Shown: piece by piece, positions 34,462-42,829 of the stretch | Layout: every line of letters starts with the position of its first letter | Position numbering within the stretch: the stretch's first letter is position 1 | DNA from: Planctomycetota bacterium | GTDB lineage: Bacteria; Planctomycetota; UBA8742; UBA2392 | Reading direction: 5' to 3' | NCBI GenBank assembly: GCA_019636215.1 | Contig: JAHBXZ010000004.1 | Location: forward strand, 1 to 64,000 | Length of the DNA stretch: 64,000 nucleotides | Notes under the pieces: model-generated | What the model was told of the DNA's origin: nothing | The model's input: the letters and a program-made list of their open reading frames with translations, nothing else | The model's database searches: none | Program-made: the position numbers and the translations under genes

Positions 34462-35518
34462 AGCCCTGGCAGCCTGGTTCAAGGCCCACGCGCGCGACCT
34501 GCCGTGGCGTCGCAACCCGACGGCCTATCGAGTGTGGATTTCAGAAATCATGTTGCAGCAGACTCGCGTCGAGGCCGTGCGCGAAAAGTACGTGGCGTTC
34601 CTCAGGCGCTTTCCCGGCCTGTCGGCGCTGGCACAGGCCGACGAGGAGGCCGTCCTGCAGGCCTGGTCCGGCCTGGGCTATTACCGCCGCGCCCGCATGC
34701 TTCATGCCGCAGCGCAAAAGGTGGTGGCCGACCACGGCGGGCGGTTTCCGCGCTCGATGGAGGAAATCCGCGGGTTGCCCGGCATCGGGCGTTACACGGC
34801 CGGGGCGATTGCCAGCATTGCCTTCAACCGGCCCGAGCCGATAGTGGACGGCAACGTGGAACGTGTGTTTGCCCGCTGGCATGGCATGCAGGGCGACATC
34901 AAGGGCCGCAAGAACCAGCAGCGCCTGTGGGACCTGGCTCAACAGTGGGTAGAACAGGGCCAGGCCGGCGGGCAACACCCGCGCGACCTGAACCAGGCCC
35001 TGATGGAACTTGGTGCCCTGGTCTGCACGCCTCGCGGCCCCGCCTGTGGAACATGCCCTGTGTCGGCCCACTGCGCCGCGCACAAGGCCGGCACGCCCGG
35101 CGCATTTCCGGTGCGGGCGGAAAAGTCGCCGCGCCGGGGACTGCGGCTGTGGTTTGCAGGCCTGCTGGACGCCAACGGCAAGGTCGGGCTGGTGCGCCGG
35201 GTGCCGGGCGGGCCCAAGAGCCCCCTGCCACTGGGGTTGTGGGAGCTGCCTCACCTGCCCTGGCCCGAGGGCGACCAGCCGGCGCCGTCAGCCGAGCTTC
35301 AGCGGATGCTGGGCGTGCGCCTGGCCCCCAGAGGCAAGGCCCTGGCCGTCACGCACTCGATTATGGACATGAACCTTACACTGGTGCTGCAGCCCTTTTC
35401 TCTGGAGGGCTCACCCCGGTTCCGGCACGGGTTCTTCCGGCGCTTTGAGCCCCGGCACGCGCTGGTCGCCGCGCAGTCGTCGGCGACCACCAAGCTGCTG
35501 CGCGAGCTGTTTGCATAA
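34436..35518 (+). CDS. mutY: A/G-specific adenine glycosylase
   Basis: A 360-aa protein of normal MutY length. The glycosylase domain has the catalytic Glu37 (SEIMLQQTRVE), helix-hairpin-helix LPGIGRYTAGAI and catalytic Asp138 (IVDGNVERVF). The [4Fe-4S] loop is C-x6-C-x2-C-x5-C at 197, 204, 207 and 213. A NUDIX-like C-terminal domain that recognises 8-oxoG follows. It removes adenine mispaired with 8-oxoguanine. It starts inside the end of the fusion-protein gene, so it is probably read from the export operon. Confidence 0.93.
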   Translation: MAKPSSRAEALAAWFKAHARDLPWRRNPTAYRVWISEIMLQQTRVEAVREKYVAFLRRFPGLSALAQADEEAVLQAWSGLGYYRRARMLHAAAQKVVADHGGRFPRSMEEIRGLPGIGRYTAGAIASIAFNRPEPIVDGNVERVFARWHGMQGDIKGRKNQQRLWDLAQQWVEQGQAGGQHPRDLNQALMELGALVCTPRGPACGTCPVSAHCAAHKAGTPGAFPVRAEKSPRRGLRLWFAGLLDANGKVGLVRRVPGGPKSPLPLGLWELPHLPWPEGDQPAPSAELQRMLGVRLAPRGKALAVTHSIMDMNLTLVLQPFSLEGSPRFRHGFFRRFEPRHALVAAQSSATTKLLRELFA

Positions 35519-35567
35519 CGGCGTGAATTGCACCCTGCCTGCGGCTTTGCGGGCTGTCGCGCCGTCC

Positions 35568-35573
35568 TATGAT
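35568..35573 (+). promoter_or_regulatory. -10 box candidate
   Basis: TATGAT in CCTATGATGCCGCG, 27 bases before the ATG at 35601, with CGGAG as the ribosome site between. No strong -35 is visible. Confidence 0.35.
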
Positions 35574-35600
35574 GCCGCGGCTCACCTATACGGAGATTCT

Positions 35601-36842
35601 ATGAAGACGATGACGCTGGGCCTGCTTATGGCGCTGATGGCAGCGCCCATGTTCGCGGGAGAGAAGGAAGAAGCCAACACGCGCAAGTTCCTGGACGGGG
35701 CAACCTCGGTCAGGGAATCGGCGCTGGGCAAAGAAGACCTGCACCTGGTCATCCTGGGTACCAGCGTAGGCAAGATGCAGCTGGAGTTCACCAAGGGCGA
35801 AGTGGACGGCAAGCCCGCCTACCTGCTGTCGGCCAAGGCGGCGTTTGAGTTTGGCGTCAAGCGCGATGTCAGCGTTGTGGCCGCGTTTGCGCCCAACCTC
35901 GCGCTGATCAGCCAGGAAGAAAGCGAAAGTGAAGACGGCAAGGTCGTCAAAACGCAGAAGTGGACGGTCAAGGACGGCGCCTACAGCGTTGAACTGACCG
36001 ATAGCAAGGCCAAGACCGACGAACTCAAGAAGCGCACCCTGACCGTCAAGCCCCAGCACAACCTGCTGGCGGGCGCGGCCGGCATGCTGCTGGGCCGCGT
36101 GCTGCCCGTTGAGGCAGCTTCGTATGCCTTCAAGACCTGGGATTCCGACAGCGGCGAGATCTACGACGCCACGGTTACCGTCAGCCTTGAAAAAGACGGC
36201 ACCGTCGTGGTCAAGCAGGCCGGCATGGAAGCCGAGCTTGACGACGAAGGCAATGTTGCCACCAACCCTAAGGTCACTACCGCCTGGATCAAGGGCGGCA
36301 AGTTCGTGAAGGTGGACATGGGCGAGCGCTTTGTGCTGACGGCCGAAGCCCCGGCCAAGCGCACCGAGATTACCGAAGAGATGCTGACCAAGCGCGAAAA
36401 GGAGTTCGCGCCTGTCGCGCTGTTCTTCAAGGCCGCCAACCTGCGCAGCACCGAAAAGATGTCCGACGCCGTGAACGTGGACCGCTTTCTGGACATCGCC
36501 TTCGACCAGGATGAAGAAGCCAAGAACATGACTCCCGAACAGCGCGCCGAAGCCAAGGCGCTGTACGGTCCGATGATCCTGCAGCAGCTGATGGGCCCGG
36601 AATCCGATAAGTCGGAAGCCGAGAAGAAGGGCGATGCCGCGCGTGTGAAGCTGCTGCTGCACGTCGAGAACTTCATTGTTACCAAGGGTGAAGACGGCAA
36701 GGTGAAGGTGACGCTGACCGAAGAGGTCAAGAACCTCACCAAGTTGAACCTGACGTTTGTGGTCGAACTGATCGAGAAGAAGTGGCAGGTCGTGTGGATC
36801 GACAACGGCGGCTCTGACCCGTCCGACGGCGACGAAGGCTAG
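35601..36842 (+). CDS. Secreted protein of unknown function
   Basis: A 413-aa protein with a short signal peptide (MKTMTLGLLMALMAAPMFAG). The mature protein is mostly beta in the first 230 residues (GKMQLEFTKGEVDGKPAYLL; YAFKTWDSDSGEIYDATVTV) and mixed, Glu/Lys-rich after that. The first part may bind a lipid or protein like outer-surface chaperone folds, but I recognise no family. A good ribosome site (CGGAG) sets the start. It is followed by a strong hairpin terminator shared with the convergent VWA gene. Confidence 0.7.
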   Translation: MKTMTLGLLMALMAAPMFAGEKEEANTRKFLDGATSVRESALGKEDLHLVILGTSVGKMQLEFTKGEVDGKPAYLLSAKAAFEFGVKRDVSVVAAFAPNLALISQEESESEDGKVVKTQKWTVKDGAYSVELTDSKAKTDELKKRTLTVKPQHNLLAGAAGMLLGRVLPVEAASYAFKTWDSDSGEIYDATVTVSLEKDGTVVVKQAGMEAELDDEGNVATNPKVTTAWIKGGKFVKVDMGERFVLTAEAPAKRTEITEEMLTKREKEFAPVALFFKAANLRSTEKMSDAVNVDRFLDIAFDQDEEAKNMTPEQRAEAKALYGPMILQQLMGPESDKSEAEKKGDAARVKLLLHVENFIVTKGEDGKVKVTLTEEVKNLTKLNLTFVVELIEKKWQVVWIDNGGSDPSDGDEG

Positions 36843-36863
36843 TCAGCCGGATTGCCAAAAAAG

Positions 36864-36890
36864 CGGGGCCGCCAACCGGCGGCCCCGTTT
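36864..36890. terminator. Bidirectional intrinsic terminator
   Basis: CGGGGCCGCC, loop AACC, GGCGGCCCCG, then TTTGCTT; an A run precedes it on the other side. It lies between convergent genes ending at 36842 and 36905. Confidence 0.85.
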
Positions 36891-36904
36891 GCTTGCGGGC
36901 GAGT

Positions 36905-38587
36905 CTACTTGCCGCCGGCCGCGCCGCCTTCGGGCTGGCCGGCCTTCATGTCGCGGGCCTTGGTGACCAGCGTGGCCAGTTCCAGCACGGCGCTGTCGTC
37001 AGTTTCGGCGATCAGCTTCTTCACGTCTTCCAGCAGCGGGTCGTACGAGCCGTTCTTGGCCCAGTAACTTGCCCGCAGCAGTTCGGCAAACTCGGCCACG
37101 TTGGCGGCCAGGCGCAGGTTGACCGGTGCCTGCTCCCATGTGCGGATGTCTTTGGTGTGGGCCTCGACGGCGGCTTCGCTGTATTCGTCTTCTTCATCGT
37201 GCTTCCAGCGCACGGTGCTGGTGGCAATCGGGCCGGTGGCGTTCTCGAACAGCTTGATCTCGAACAGGGCCGTGCAGGAATGGCCTGCGCCGACTTCGCC
37301 GCCGTCCACAGCGTTGTTGCGGAAGTCCTTGTCGGCCACGTCGCGGTTCTCGTAGCCGATCAGGCGATACGACTTCACCACGGCCGGGTTGAACTCGACC
37401 TGCATCTTCACGTCGCGGGCAATCACCTGCAGTGTGCCGGTCAGGTTGTCGACAAAGATCTTCTTGGCTTCGTCCAGCGTGTCGACGTAGGCGTAGTGGC
37501 CGTCGCCCTTGTCGCCAAGCTGTTCCATCAGCGTGTCGTTGTAGTTGCTCATGCCAAAGCCGATGGCCGAAAGTGTGATGCCCTTGCGGCGGTTGGCTTC
37601 AATCGTCTTGAGAATCGCGCCGGGCCCGGTTGCGCCAACGTTGGCCACGCCGTCGGAACACAGGATCACGCGATTGATGCTGCCCTTGCGGAAGTTCTCG
37701 GCGGCCATGTCATAGCCGATGCGGATGCCTTCCTCGGCGTTGGTGGCGCCTTCGGCGCGCAGCAGGTCAATGGCCTCCAGGATCGTCTCGGGGTTGTTGG
37801 TGTGGCCCAGCAGCCTGCGGCCATTGGTGCCATAGACGGCAATGCCCACATAATCATCGCGGCGCAACTGCTTGACCAGCATGCGCAGAGAGGCCTTCAC
37901 GTAGCCAAGGCGGTTCTCCATGTTCATGCTGCCGCTGACGTCAACCACGAAGGTCAGCACGGCGGGCTTGCGGGCGGCGGCATCCACAACCTTGCCCTGC
38001 AGGCCGACCCGCAGGATGTGGCTGTTTCTAAGGTCAGCGCCATAGCGCGAGGGCGCGGTATCCATGTGGATGGCGAACACGCCCTGTTTCGGCGCGTCGT
38101 ACTTGTACTTGAACGAGTTGACGAATTCCTCGCTGCGCACGGCCTCGGTGGGGGGCACATGGCCGCGGTTGAGGTAGTCGCGGCAGATGCTGTAGCTGCC
38201 GGTGTCCACGTCGATGGCAAAGGTCGAAAAGCGGTCGTCTTCGGTGTCCACAAACGGGTTCACGCCGTACTGCTTGAAGAACATGTCGTAGGGCTCGCCC
38301 GTGAAATCTCTGTGCTTGTCGCCGTCCTCAGAACCCTCTGGAGCGCGATAGCCGCCAAGACCCTGGTCAAAGAGCTTCTCGATTCGCGCCCGCTGATCGA
38401 CGCGTGCGTTTCCGTTCGGCGGCATGTCTTGAAAGAAGTATCCCGCATCGTTGCCAGTGCCAGGGGTAGTGTTCCGGCCGAACTGAACCTCATCCAGAGA
38501 GCCCCCGCTGCTGCATGCCGCAACCGCAATCGCGCCGATACAGGCCACGGCCAATGCGGCCTTGGTGATGGGGTGTTTGGTTTTCAT
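36905..38587 (-). CDS. VWA-domain lipoprotein, YfbK-like
   Basis: A 560-aa protein with a lipobox (AIAVAACSS, Cys about 25). The YfbK-like N-terminal motif NPFVDTEDDRFSTFAIDVDT is followed by a von Willebrand A domain with an intact metal site (VVDVSGSM, later ATNAEEGI and LCSDGVANVG) and a C-terminal DUF3520-like region (FNPAVVKSYRLIGYENRDVA). It should bind a divalent metal and protein partners at the membrane surface. It is the last gene of the sigma-VWA-VWA operon, separated from the paralogue by the four-hairpin element C. Confidence 0.85.
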   Translation of the reverse strand: MKTKHPITKAALAVACIGAIAVAACSSGGSLDEVQFGRNTTPGTGNDAGYFFQDMPPNGNARVDQRARIEKLFDQGLGGYRAPEGSEDGDKHRDFTGEPYDMFFKQYGVNPFVDTEDDRFSTFAIDVDTGSYSICRDYLNRGHVPPTEAVRSEEFVNSFKYKYDAPKQGVFAIHMDTAPSRYGADLRNSHILRVGLQGKVVDAAARKPAVLTFVVDVSGSMNMENRLGYVKASLRMLVKQLRRDDYVGIAVYGTNGRRLLGHTNNPETILEAIDLLRAEGATNAEEGIRIGYDMAAENFRKGSINRVILCSDGVANVGATGPGAILKTIEANRRKGITLSAIGFGMSNYNDTLMEQLGDKGDGHYAYVDTLDEAKKIFVDNLTGTLQVIARDVKMQVEFNPAVVKSYRLIGYENRDVADKDFRNNAVDGGEVGAGHSCTALFEIKLFENATGPIATSTVRWKHDEEDEYSEAAVEAHTKDIRTWEQAPVNLRLAANVAEFAELLRASYWAKNGSYDPLLEDVKKLIAETDDSAVLELATLVTKARDMKAGQPEGGAAGGK

Positions 38588-38617
38588 GAGTCACCTTTCC
38601 GGGGTGGTCTTGGATGA

Positions 38618-38725
38618 GTGGCACGGCCATCCTGGCCGTGTTGAAAGTGACAGGAGCGTCCCGCTCCTGCCTGCGGGGCCGAGACGGCCCCGCCACCTTC
38701 GTCATGGGCAGGATGCCCATGCCAC
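38618..38725. repeat. Four-hairpin dyad element, copy C
   Basis: Bounded by GTGGCAC and ATGCCAC. Hairpins: CACGGCC(ATCCT)GGCCGTG, CAGGAGC(GTCCC)GCTCCTG, GCGGGGCC(GAGAC)GGCCCCGC, CATGGGC(AGGAT)GCCCATG. Stems differ fully from copies A and B while the structure is kept. The element directly abuts the stop codon of the VWA gene at 38726. Confidence 0.88.
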
Positions 38726-40513
38726 CTACTTCGCCTTCTTCATCAGTTCGATCAGTTCGGCCACGGCTTCGTCCGTAAAGCGCATGGATTCCATATCCTT
38801 GATCACGTCCTCAATGCTGCTGCCCTTGGCGTAGAAACTCTTGCCCAGGATCTCGGCGAACTCGGCCACGTTGCCTGCCAAGCGGAAGCTGTTGCTGGCG
38901 CTTTCCCAGCTCGCGGCCACGTCGCGTGTGAACAGTTCGGCGCTGATCTCGTTGGCCAGTTTTTCTTCGTCGGTCTTGTAGCGCACAGTGGCGGTAGCGA
39001 TCGGCCCGTTGGCGTTGTCGTACAGCTTGACCTCATAGAGGGCAGTGGCGCTGTTACCCGCACCGATCTCGCCGCCGTCCACCTCATCATTGCGGAAGTC
39101 AGCGTCCTTGATGTCTCGGTTGACGTAGCCGATCAGGCGATAGCTTTTCACCACCTGCGGGTTGAACTCGACCTGCATCTTCACGTCGCGCCCCACGACC
39201 TCCAGTGCGCCGGTCAGGTTGTCCACCAGCACGCGCTTGGCCTCGCTGATGCTGTCAATGTAGGCGTAGTGGCCGTCGCCCTTGTCGCCCAGTTGTTCCA
39301 GCAGGTGGTCGTTCATGTGGCCCACGCCGAAGCCCAGGCTGGAAAGTGTGATGCCCTTGCGGCGGTTCTCGATGATTGTCTTGACCAGGCCCTTTGGGTC
39401 GCTGACGCCGGTGTTGGCCACGCCGTCGCTGCACAGGATCACGCGGTTGGTGTAACCCTCACGGTAGGCGGCGCTGGCCAGCTTGTAGGCCTGCTCGAGC
39501 CCCGCCCCGGCGTTGGTGGAACCGTTGGCCTCAAGCCTGCGGATGGCCTGCAGAATCTGCGATTTGCTGCCGGCGTCGCGGTGCTCCAGCACGACCTGCG
39601 CGGCGCTGCCGAAGCTGACGATGCCGACTTTGTCGCCTTCGCGCAGTTCACTGACCAGCAGTTCGAGGGAGTTCTTGACCAGCCCCAGCCGGTGTTCGCC
39701 GCGCATGCTTCCGCTGGTGTCCACCACGATAGTGAGAATGGCGGGCTTGCGTTCGCGCGGGTCAATCACCCGGGCCTGCACGCCCACGCGCACCAGCACG
39801 CAGTTCTTGAGGTCCGCGCCATAGCGCGAGGGGGCGGCGTCCAGGTGAATGGCAAAGGGGGCGCGAGTGGGGGTGTCATATCCATACTTGAAGTAGTTGA
39901 TGAACTCTTCGGCGCGAATCGCTTCTTCGGGTGGTATCTCGCCGCGGTTGAGGTAATCCCGCGCCACGGTGTAACTGCCGGTGTCGTGTTCCAACGCGAA
40001 GGTGGACAGCCGGTCGTCTTCCGTGTCCACAAACGGGTTGCTACCGTGGGCTTTGAAGCCGCCGGTGTCAGGCCTTGGATTGTCCGGATTCTCGATCGAA
40101 GGCACCGGTTGCCTTTTGGGATCCACGTGCAACGGCTCGGTGTGCACACGGGGTCTATCCTGCGGAAACTGCTGAACATTGCGCCCACCGGAACCGCCGG
40201 CAAAACCGAAGGCCGGGCCGCTATCAGAAGCGGCCGGCCTGGCTTCGGATTGCCTTGCGTCCATGGCCACGCGATCGACCCTTTGCACACTGGCAATGAA
40301 AAACACGCCCGCGCCGATCACAACCACAGCAGCCGCGGCCAAGCCGCCGCCCCAGGCACGCCAGAAAGGGCGAGGCCTGGCCGCAAGCTGCACAACAGGT
40401 GCGGCACCTTCGGCCGACGCCCTGGCAAGCGTCTGCGCGATCAGGTCCGGCGGCGTTTTGCCGCCCAGCAGCTCATCAAGGGCTGCGTCAAGAATGGGGT
40501 CTCTATCTGTCAT
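38726..40513 (-). CDS. Membrane VWA protein with anti-sigma-like N-terminus
   Basis: A 595-aa protein. The first 50 residues (DPILDAALDELLGGKTPPDL) are cytoplasmic and look like a short anti-sigma module. One membrane helix follows (GGGLAAAAVVVIGAGVFFIA), then a Pro/Gly linker and the same YfbK-like block as the downstream paralogue: NPFVDTEDDRLSTFALEHDT, the VWA metal site VVDTSGSM, and the DUF3520-like C-terminus. It has no lipobox. It is encoded directly after an ECF sigma gene and is the natural candidate for that factor's regulator, with an extracytoplasmic VWA sensor. Confidence 0.8.
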   Translation of the reverse strand: MTDRDPILDAALDELLGGKTPPDLIAQTLARASAEGAAPVVQLAARPRPFWRAWGGGLAAAAVVVIGAGVFFIASVQRVDRVAMDARQSEARPAASDSGPAFGFAGGSGGRNVQQFPQDRPRVHTEPLHVDPKRQPVPSIENPDNPRPDTGGFKAHGSNPFVDTEDDRLSTFALEHDTGSYTVARDYLNRGEIPPEEAIRAEEFINYFKYGYDTPTRAPFAIHLDAAPSRYGADLKNCVLVRVGVQARVIDPRERKPAILTIVVDTSGSMRGEHRLGLVKNSLELLVSELREGDKVGIVSFGSAAQVVLEHRDAGSKSQILQAIRRLEANGSTNAGAGLEQAYKLASAAYREGYTNRVILCSDGVANTGVSDPKGLVKTIIENRRKGITLSSLGFGVGHMNDHLLEQLGDKGDGHYAYIDSISEAKRVLVDNLTGALEVVGRDVKMQVEFNPQVVKSYRLIGYVNRDIKDADFRNDEVDGGEIGAGNSATALYEVKLYDNANGPIATATVRYKTDEEKLANEISAELFTRDVAASWESASNSFRLAGNVAEFAEILGKSFYAKGSSIEDVIKDMESMRFTDEAVAELIELMKKAK

Positions 40514-40537
40514 GGGTCTGCCTTTGAGGCCGTGACA

Positions 40538-40616
40538 GGTTCTGAGTTCTGAGTTCTGGGTCCTGAGTGAACGGCAAGGCAGCGCACTCAGAACTCAGGA
40601 CTCAGGACTCGGAACC
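40538..40616. repeat. Heptanucleotide array with inverted arm (long hairpin)
   Basis: The left arm has four 7-mers of GTTCTGA type; after a 15-base loop the right arm has four 7-mers of ACTCAGG type. The arms can pair over about 32 bp, and most mismatches become G-U pairs in RNA. The right arm supplies the last codons (GSES) and the TGA stop of the sigma gene ending at 40602. Confidence 0.85.
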
Positions 40617-41126
40617 CATCCGTACCTCCACACACTTCTTCAGGCGTGCCTTGGTTCTTGCGATCAGCGTTTTCACGCCGTCGTCGGTCATTCCCAGCTT
40701 TGTGGCGATGTCCAGCCGAGCCAGGTTCTGCCCGTGCTGCATTTCCATCACCTGCCGCGGCTTGTCTTCCAGTTGCTTCAGGCATTCGCGCAGGGCGGTC
40801 ACCATCTCGGCCCCGTCGCCTTCGTCCACTAGTTCTGTGTAGCGCCGGTCGAGCTGTTCCACTTCGTCAGTTGCCACTTCGCGGCCCTGTTTCATGCGGG
40901 CCTTCAGAAACAGGTTGCGGCTGGTGGTGCGCAGCCAGCTGATCGTTTCACCGCGCGAACGTTCCACAAACCCAGACCGCAGCGCCGCCAGAAACACATC
41001 CTGCGTGATGTCATCGGCCAGCGAAGTGTCCGCCCCCAGCGCGCGCAGATAGCGCCAGACCCCGGCCTGATGCTCGTGCATCAGACCCGCAAGATCGAGC
41101 TGTTTGCCCGCGGCCGTCATGATCAT
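40602..41126 (-). CDS. ECF RNA polymerase sigma factor
   Basis: A 174-aa protein. Region 2 includes WRYLRALGADTSLADDITQD and VFLAALRSGF. Region 4 is VMEMQHGQNLARLDIATKLG followed by the recognition helix TDDGVKTLIARTKARLKK. The start is ATG 41126 with AAGG upstream (41120 and 41153 are alternatives). The gene leads an operon with two VWA proteins, the first having an anti-sigma-like N-terminus. The C-terminal residues GSES and the stop codon come from an intergenic repeat, so the original end may have been different. Confidence 0.85.
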   Translation of the reverse strand: MIMTAAGKQLDLAGLMHEHQAGVWRYLRALGADTSLADDITQDVFLAALRSGFVERSRGETISWLRTTSRNLFLKARMKQGREVATDEVEQLDRRYTELVDEGDGAEMVTALRECLKQLEDKPRQVMEMQHGQNLARLDIATKLGMTDDGVKTLIARTKARLKKCVEVRMGSES

Positions 41127-41167
41127 CAACCTTAGAAGCTGCAGGGGCGGCAAATGGGTGCAGAAAT

Positions 41168-41308
41168 TCTGAACGCGAAGCGTAAGCGAGCGCCATGGCC
41201 TGTGGAAGCGTTCATTTCGGGCATAGCCAGATGCACAGAGACACCTGCGGATGCCTGAGTTTTGGGGGTTTGATGATGCATGGTGCTCGCTTACGCTACG
41301 CGTTCAGA
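41168..41308. repeat. 141-bp element bounded by 30-bp inverted repeats
   Basis: The left repeat 41168-41197 (TCTGAACGCG...CGCCATG) and the right repeat 41279-41308 are inverted copies, 28/30 identical. The 81-bp interior has no gene. A third copy of the 30-mer stands alone at 18096. The structure resembles a miniature inverted-repeat element and lies upstream of both the ECF sigma gene and the lipoprotein gene. Confidence 0.75.
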
Positions 41309-41337
41309 CGCGGGGCGGTCCCTTGCAGGCGTGATGC

Positions 41338-41352
41338 AATTGTAGGACAATT
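41338..41352. promoter_or_regulatory. Short palindrome upstream of the lipoprotein gene
   Basis: AATTGT-AGG-ACAATT, a perfect 6-bp inverted repeat about 40 bases before ATG 41394 in an otherwise GC-rich region. A possible operator. Confidence 0.35.
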
Positions 41353-41393
41353 CATGTGGGGCCCCGGAAGGAGAGCGGTCTCGGAGCTGTCCC

Positions 41394-42134
41394 ATGCGCA
41401 GTACCGCTGTTGTCTTGCTTGCACTGCTGGCCTTGCCGGGTTGCGGTCTTGTTTCCAGGGCCGGGCATGAAGCTGTGCCGGTTGCCCGCGCCAGTGAACC
41501 CTACCACATCACTGTCAGGGCCTGGGGGCCCGCCACGGTCACGCCTGACGGCTTTGAGGCGCGCTTTGACTTTCACATCGTTTCACCGCTGGACCTGCGC
41601 CGCAATTGCATGGTCCAGGAACTGCAGCAGGAAATCACCCTGACCCGCACCGACGGCCAGGTGCGGCGCCGCAGCCTGTCGCTGGTTGAGGCCTTCCGGC
41701 TGCGCCTTCTGAATGTTGACGCGCAGGGCATGTACCATTACGGGCTGGCGCCGGGCCAGCGCGACCGCCACTCCTGGGCCGGCCTGACGGAGTACGGGCC
41801 CGAGATCGCGCAGGTCAGGCTGGAGCGGCGCGTGTTTGCCTATGTGGCCAACGTGGCCGACGCCGATTTCAGCGACAACGGCTTTGCCCACCTGCCTCGA
41901 AACGAAGACGGCACGCTGGCATCGACCGTGGGCCCGAACTTCAACAAGGCCTACCAGCAGCGGCACGAGACCCGCGGGCGGGTCTTCTACAGTGCCAACG
42001 GGCTGGGTGTGGTGTACCGGATGAACTACCAGTTGCGCCGCGCGGCGGGCGAAAACGTGCGGTTCTTTGTCGACTACGGCGGCGGCGCGGGCACCGTGCT
42101 GGCGCCCGAAGTGGTTTACGCCGCGTCGCGATAA
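41394..42134 (+). CDS. Lipoprotein of unknown function
   Basis: A 246-aa protein with a signal sequence and lipobox (LLALLALPGC, Cys17). The mature part is beta-rich and polar (HITVRAWGPATVTPDGFEAR; FAYVANVADADFSDNGFAHL) with no recognised domain. The 3' end overlaps the convergent PilZ gene by 19 bp. The start is fixed by the signal sequence. Confidence 0.7.
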   Translation: MRSTAVVLLALLALPGCGLVSRAGHEAVPVARASEPYHITVRAWGPATVTPDGFEARFDFHIVSPLDLRRNCMVQELQQEITLTRTDGQVRRRSLSLVEAFRLRLLNVDAQGMYHYGLAPGQRDRHSWAGLTEYGPEIAQVRLERRVFAYVANVADADFSDNGFAHLPRNEDGTLASTVGPNFNKAYQQRHETRGRVFYSANGLGVVYRMNYQLRRAAGENVRFFVDYGGGAGTVLAPEVVYAASR

Positions 42135-42829
42135 AGCCCGGCAATGGCGACTTCGCTTTGTTCGTCCAGGCCTTCAAAGGCCAGGCCGATGGTGCGGCCG
42201 GACAGGCTGCGGTGGCGTTCCACAAAGGCGATGCGGCCGGTCAGCTTGATGATGGTGCCTTCCTGAAGGGTCAGGTTGGCGCTGGCGCCGGTCTTGCCCA
42301 CGGCACTTTCGATGGCCTCGAGCTGGTCGGGCGAAAGCTTGACCTCGGTGGCGTCAATGGCGACGCCGCGGGCCGAAAGATCAATCGTGCGGGTGGCAAA
42401 CGAAACGCCGGCCAGGTCAACCTGGATCGGCAGGTCGGTGTGGATGCGTGGCATCGCGCGGCGCTTGCTGTCGCGGAACATGCCCGCCAGCGCGGCATTG
42501 ACGGCTTCCTTGACGTTGCGGCCGCGCAGGGGGCGGTAGTACTTGCCGGCCAGCTGGATGCCGGACAGCTTCTTTTCAAGCTCGGGGCGGGTCAGCGCGA
42601 CCACAGGCAGGCCGGGCAGCACTTCGTTGGCAAAAGCGCCAACGGCCAGGTTGTCTTCGGTCAGGGTGCAGTAATCCATCATCAGCACGTCAAACAGGCC
42701 GGTGGACAGCTTGGCCTCGGCATCCTGGCGGGAGATCGAGATGCTGACCGCATGGCCGATCCCGCGCAGCAGGCTGCGCACGAGATAGGCGGATTCTTCG
42801 AACAGGTCGGTGATCAGGACGTTGGCCAT
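42116..42829 (-). CDS. Receiver-like plus PilZ domain protein
   Basis: A 237-aa protein. Residues 1-115 look like a response-regulator receiver: FDVLMMDYCTLTEDN places an Asp at the phosphorylation strand and VVALTRPE the conserved Thr, but the usual Lys-Pro appears as Arg-Pro (YYRPL), so phosphorylation is uncertain. Residues 125-237 are a PilZ domain with the c-di-GMP binding motifs RRAMPR and DLSARG. It should bind cyclic di-GMP and pass on the signal through protein contacts. The start ATG 42829 is chosen because the receiver fold begins there (MANVLITDL). Confidence 0.8.
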   Translation of the reverse strand: MANVLITDLFEESAYLVRSLLRGIGHAVSISISRQDAEAKLSTGLFDVLMMDYCTLTEDNLAVGAFANEVLPGLPVVALTRPELEKKLSGIQLAGKYYRPLRGRNVKEAVNAALAGMFRDSKRRAMPRIHTDLPIQVDLAGVSFATRTIDLSARGVAIDATEVKLSPDQLEAIESAVGKTGASANLTLQEGTIIKLTGRIAFVERHRSLSGRTIGLAFEGLDEQSEVAIAGLYRDAA

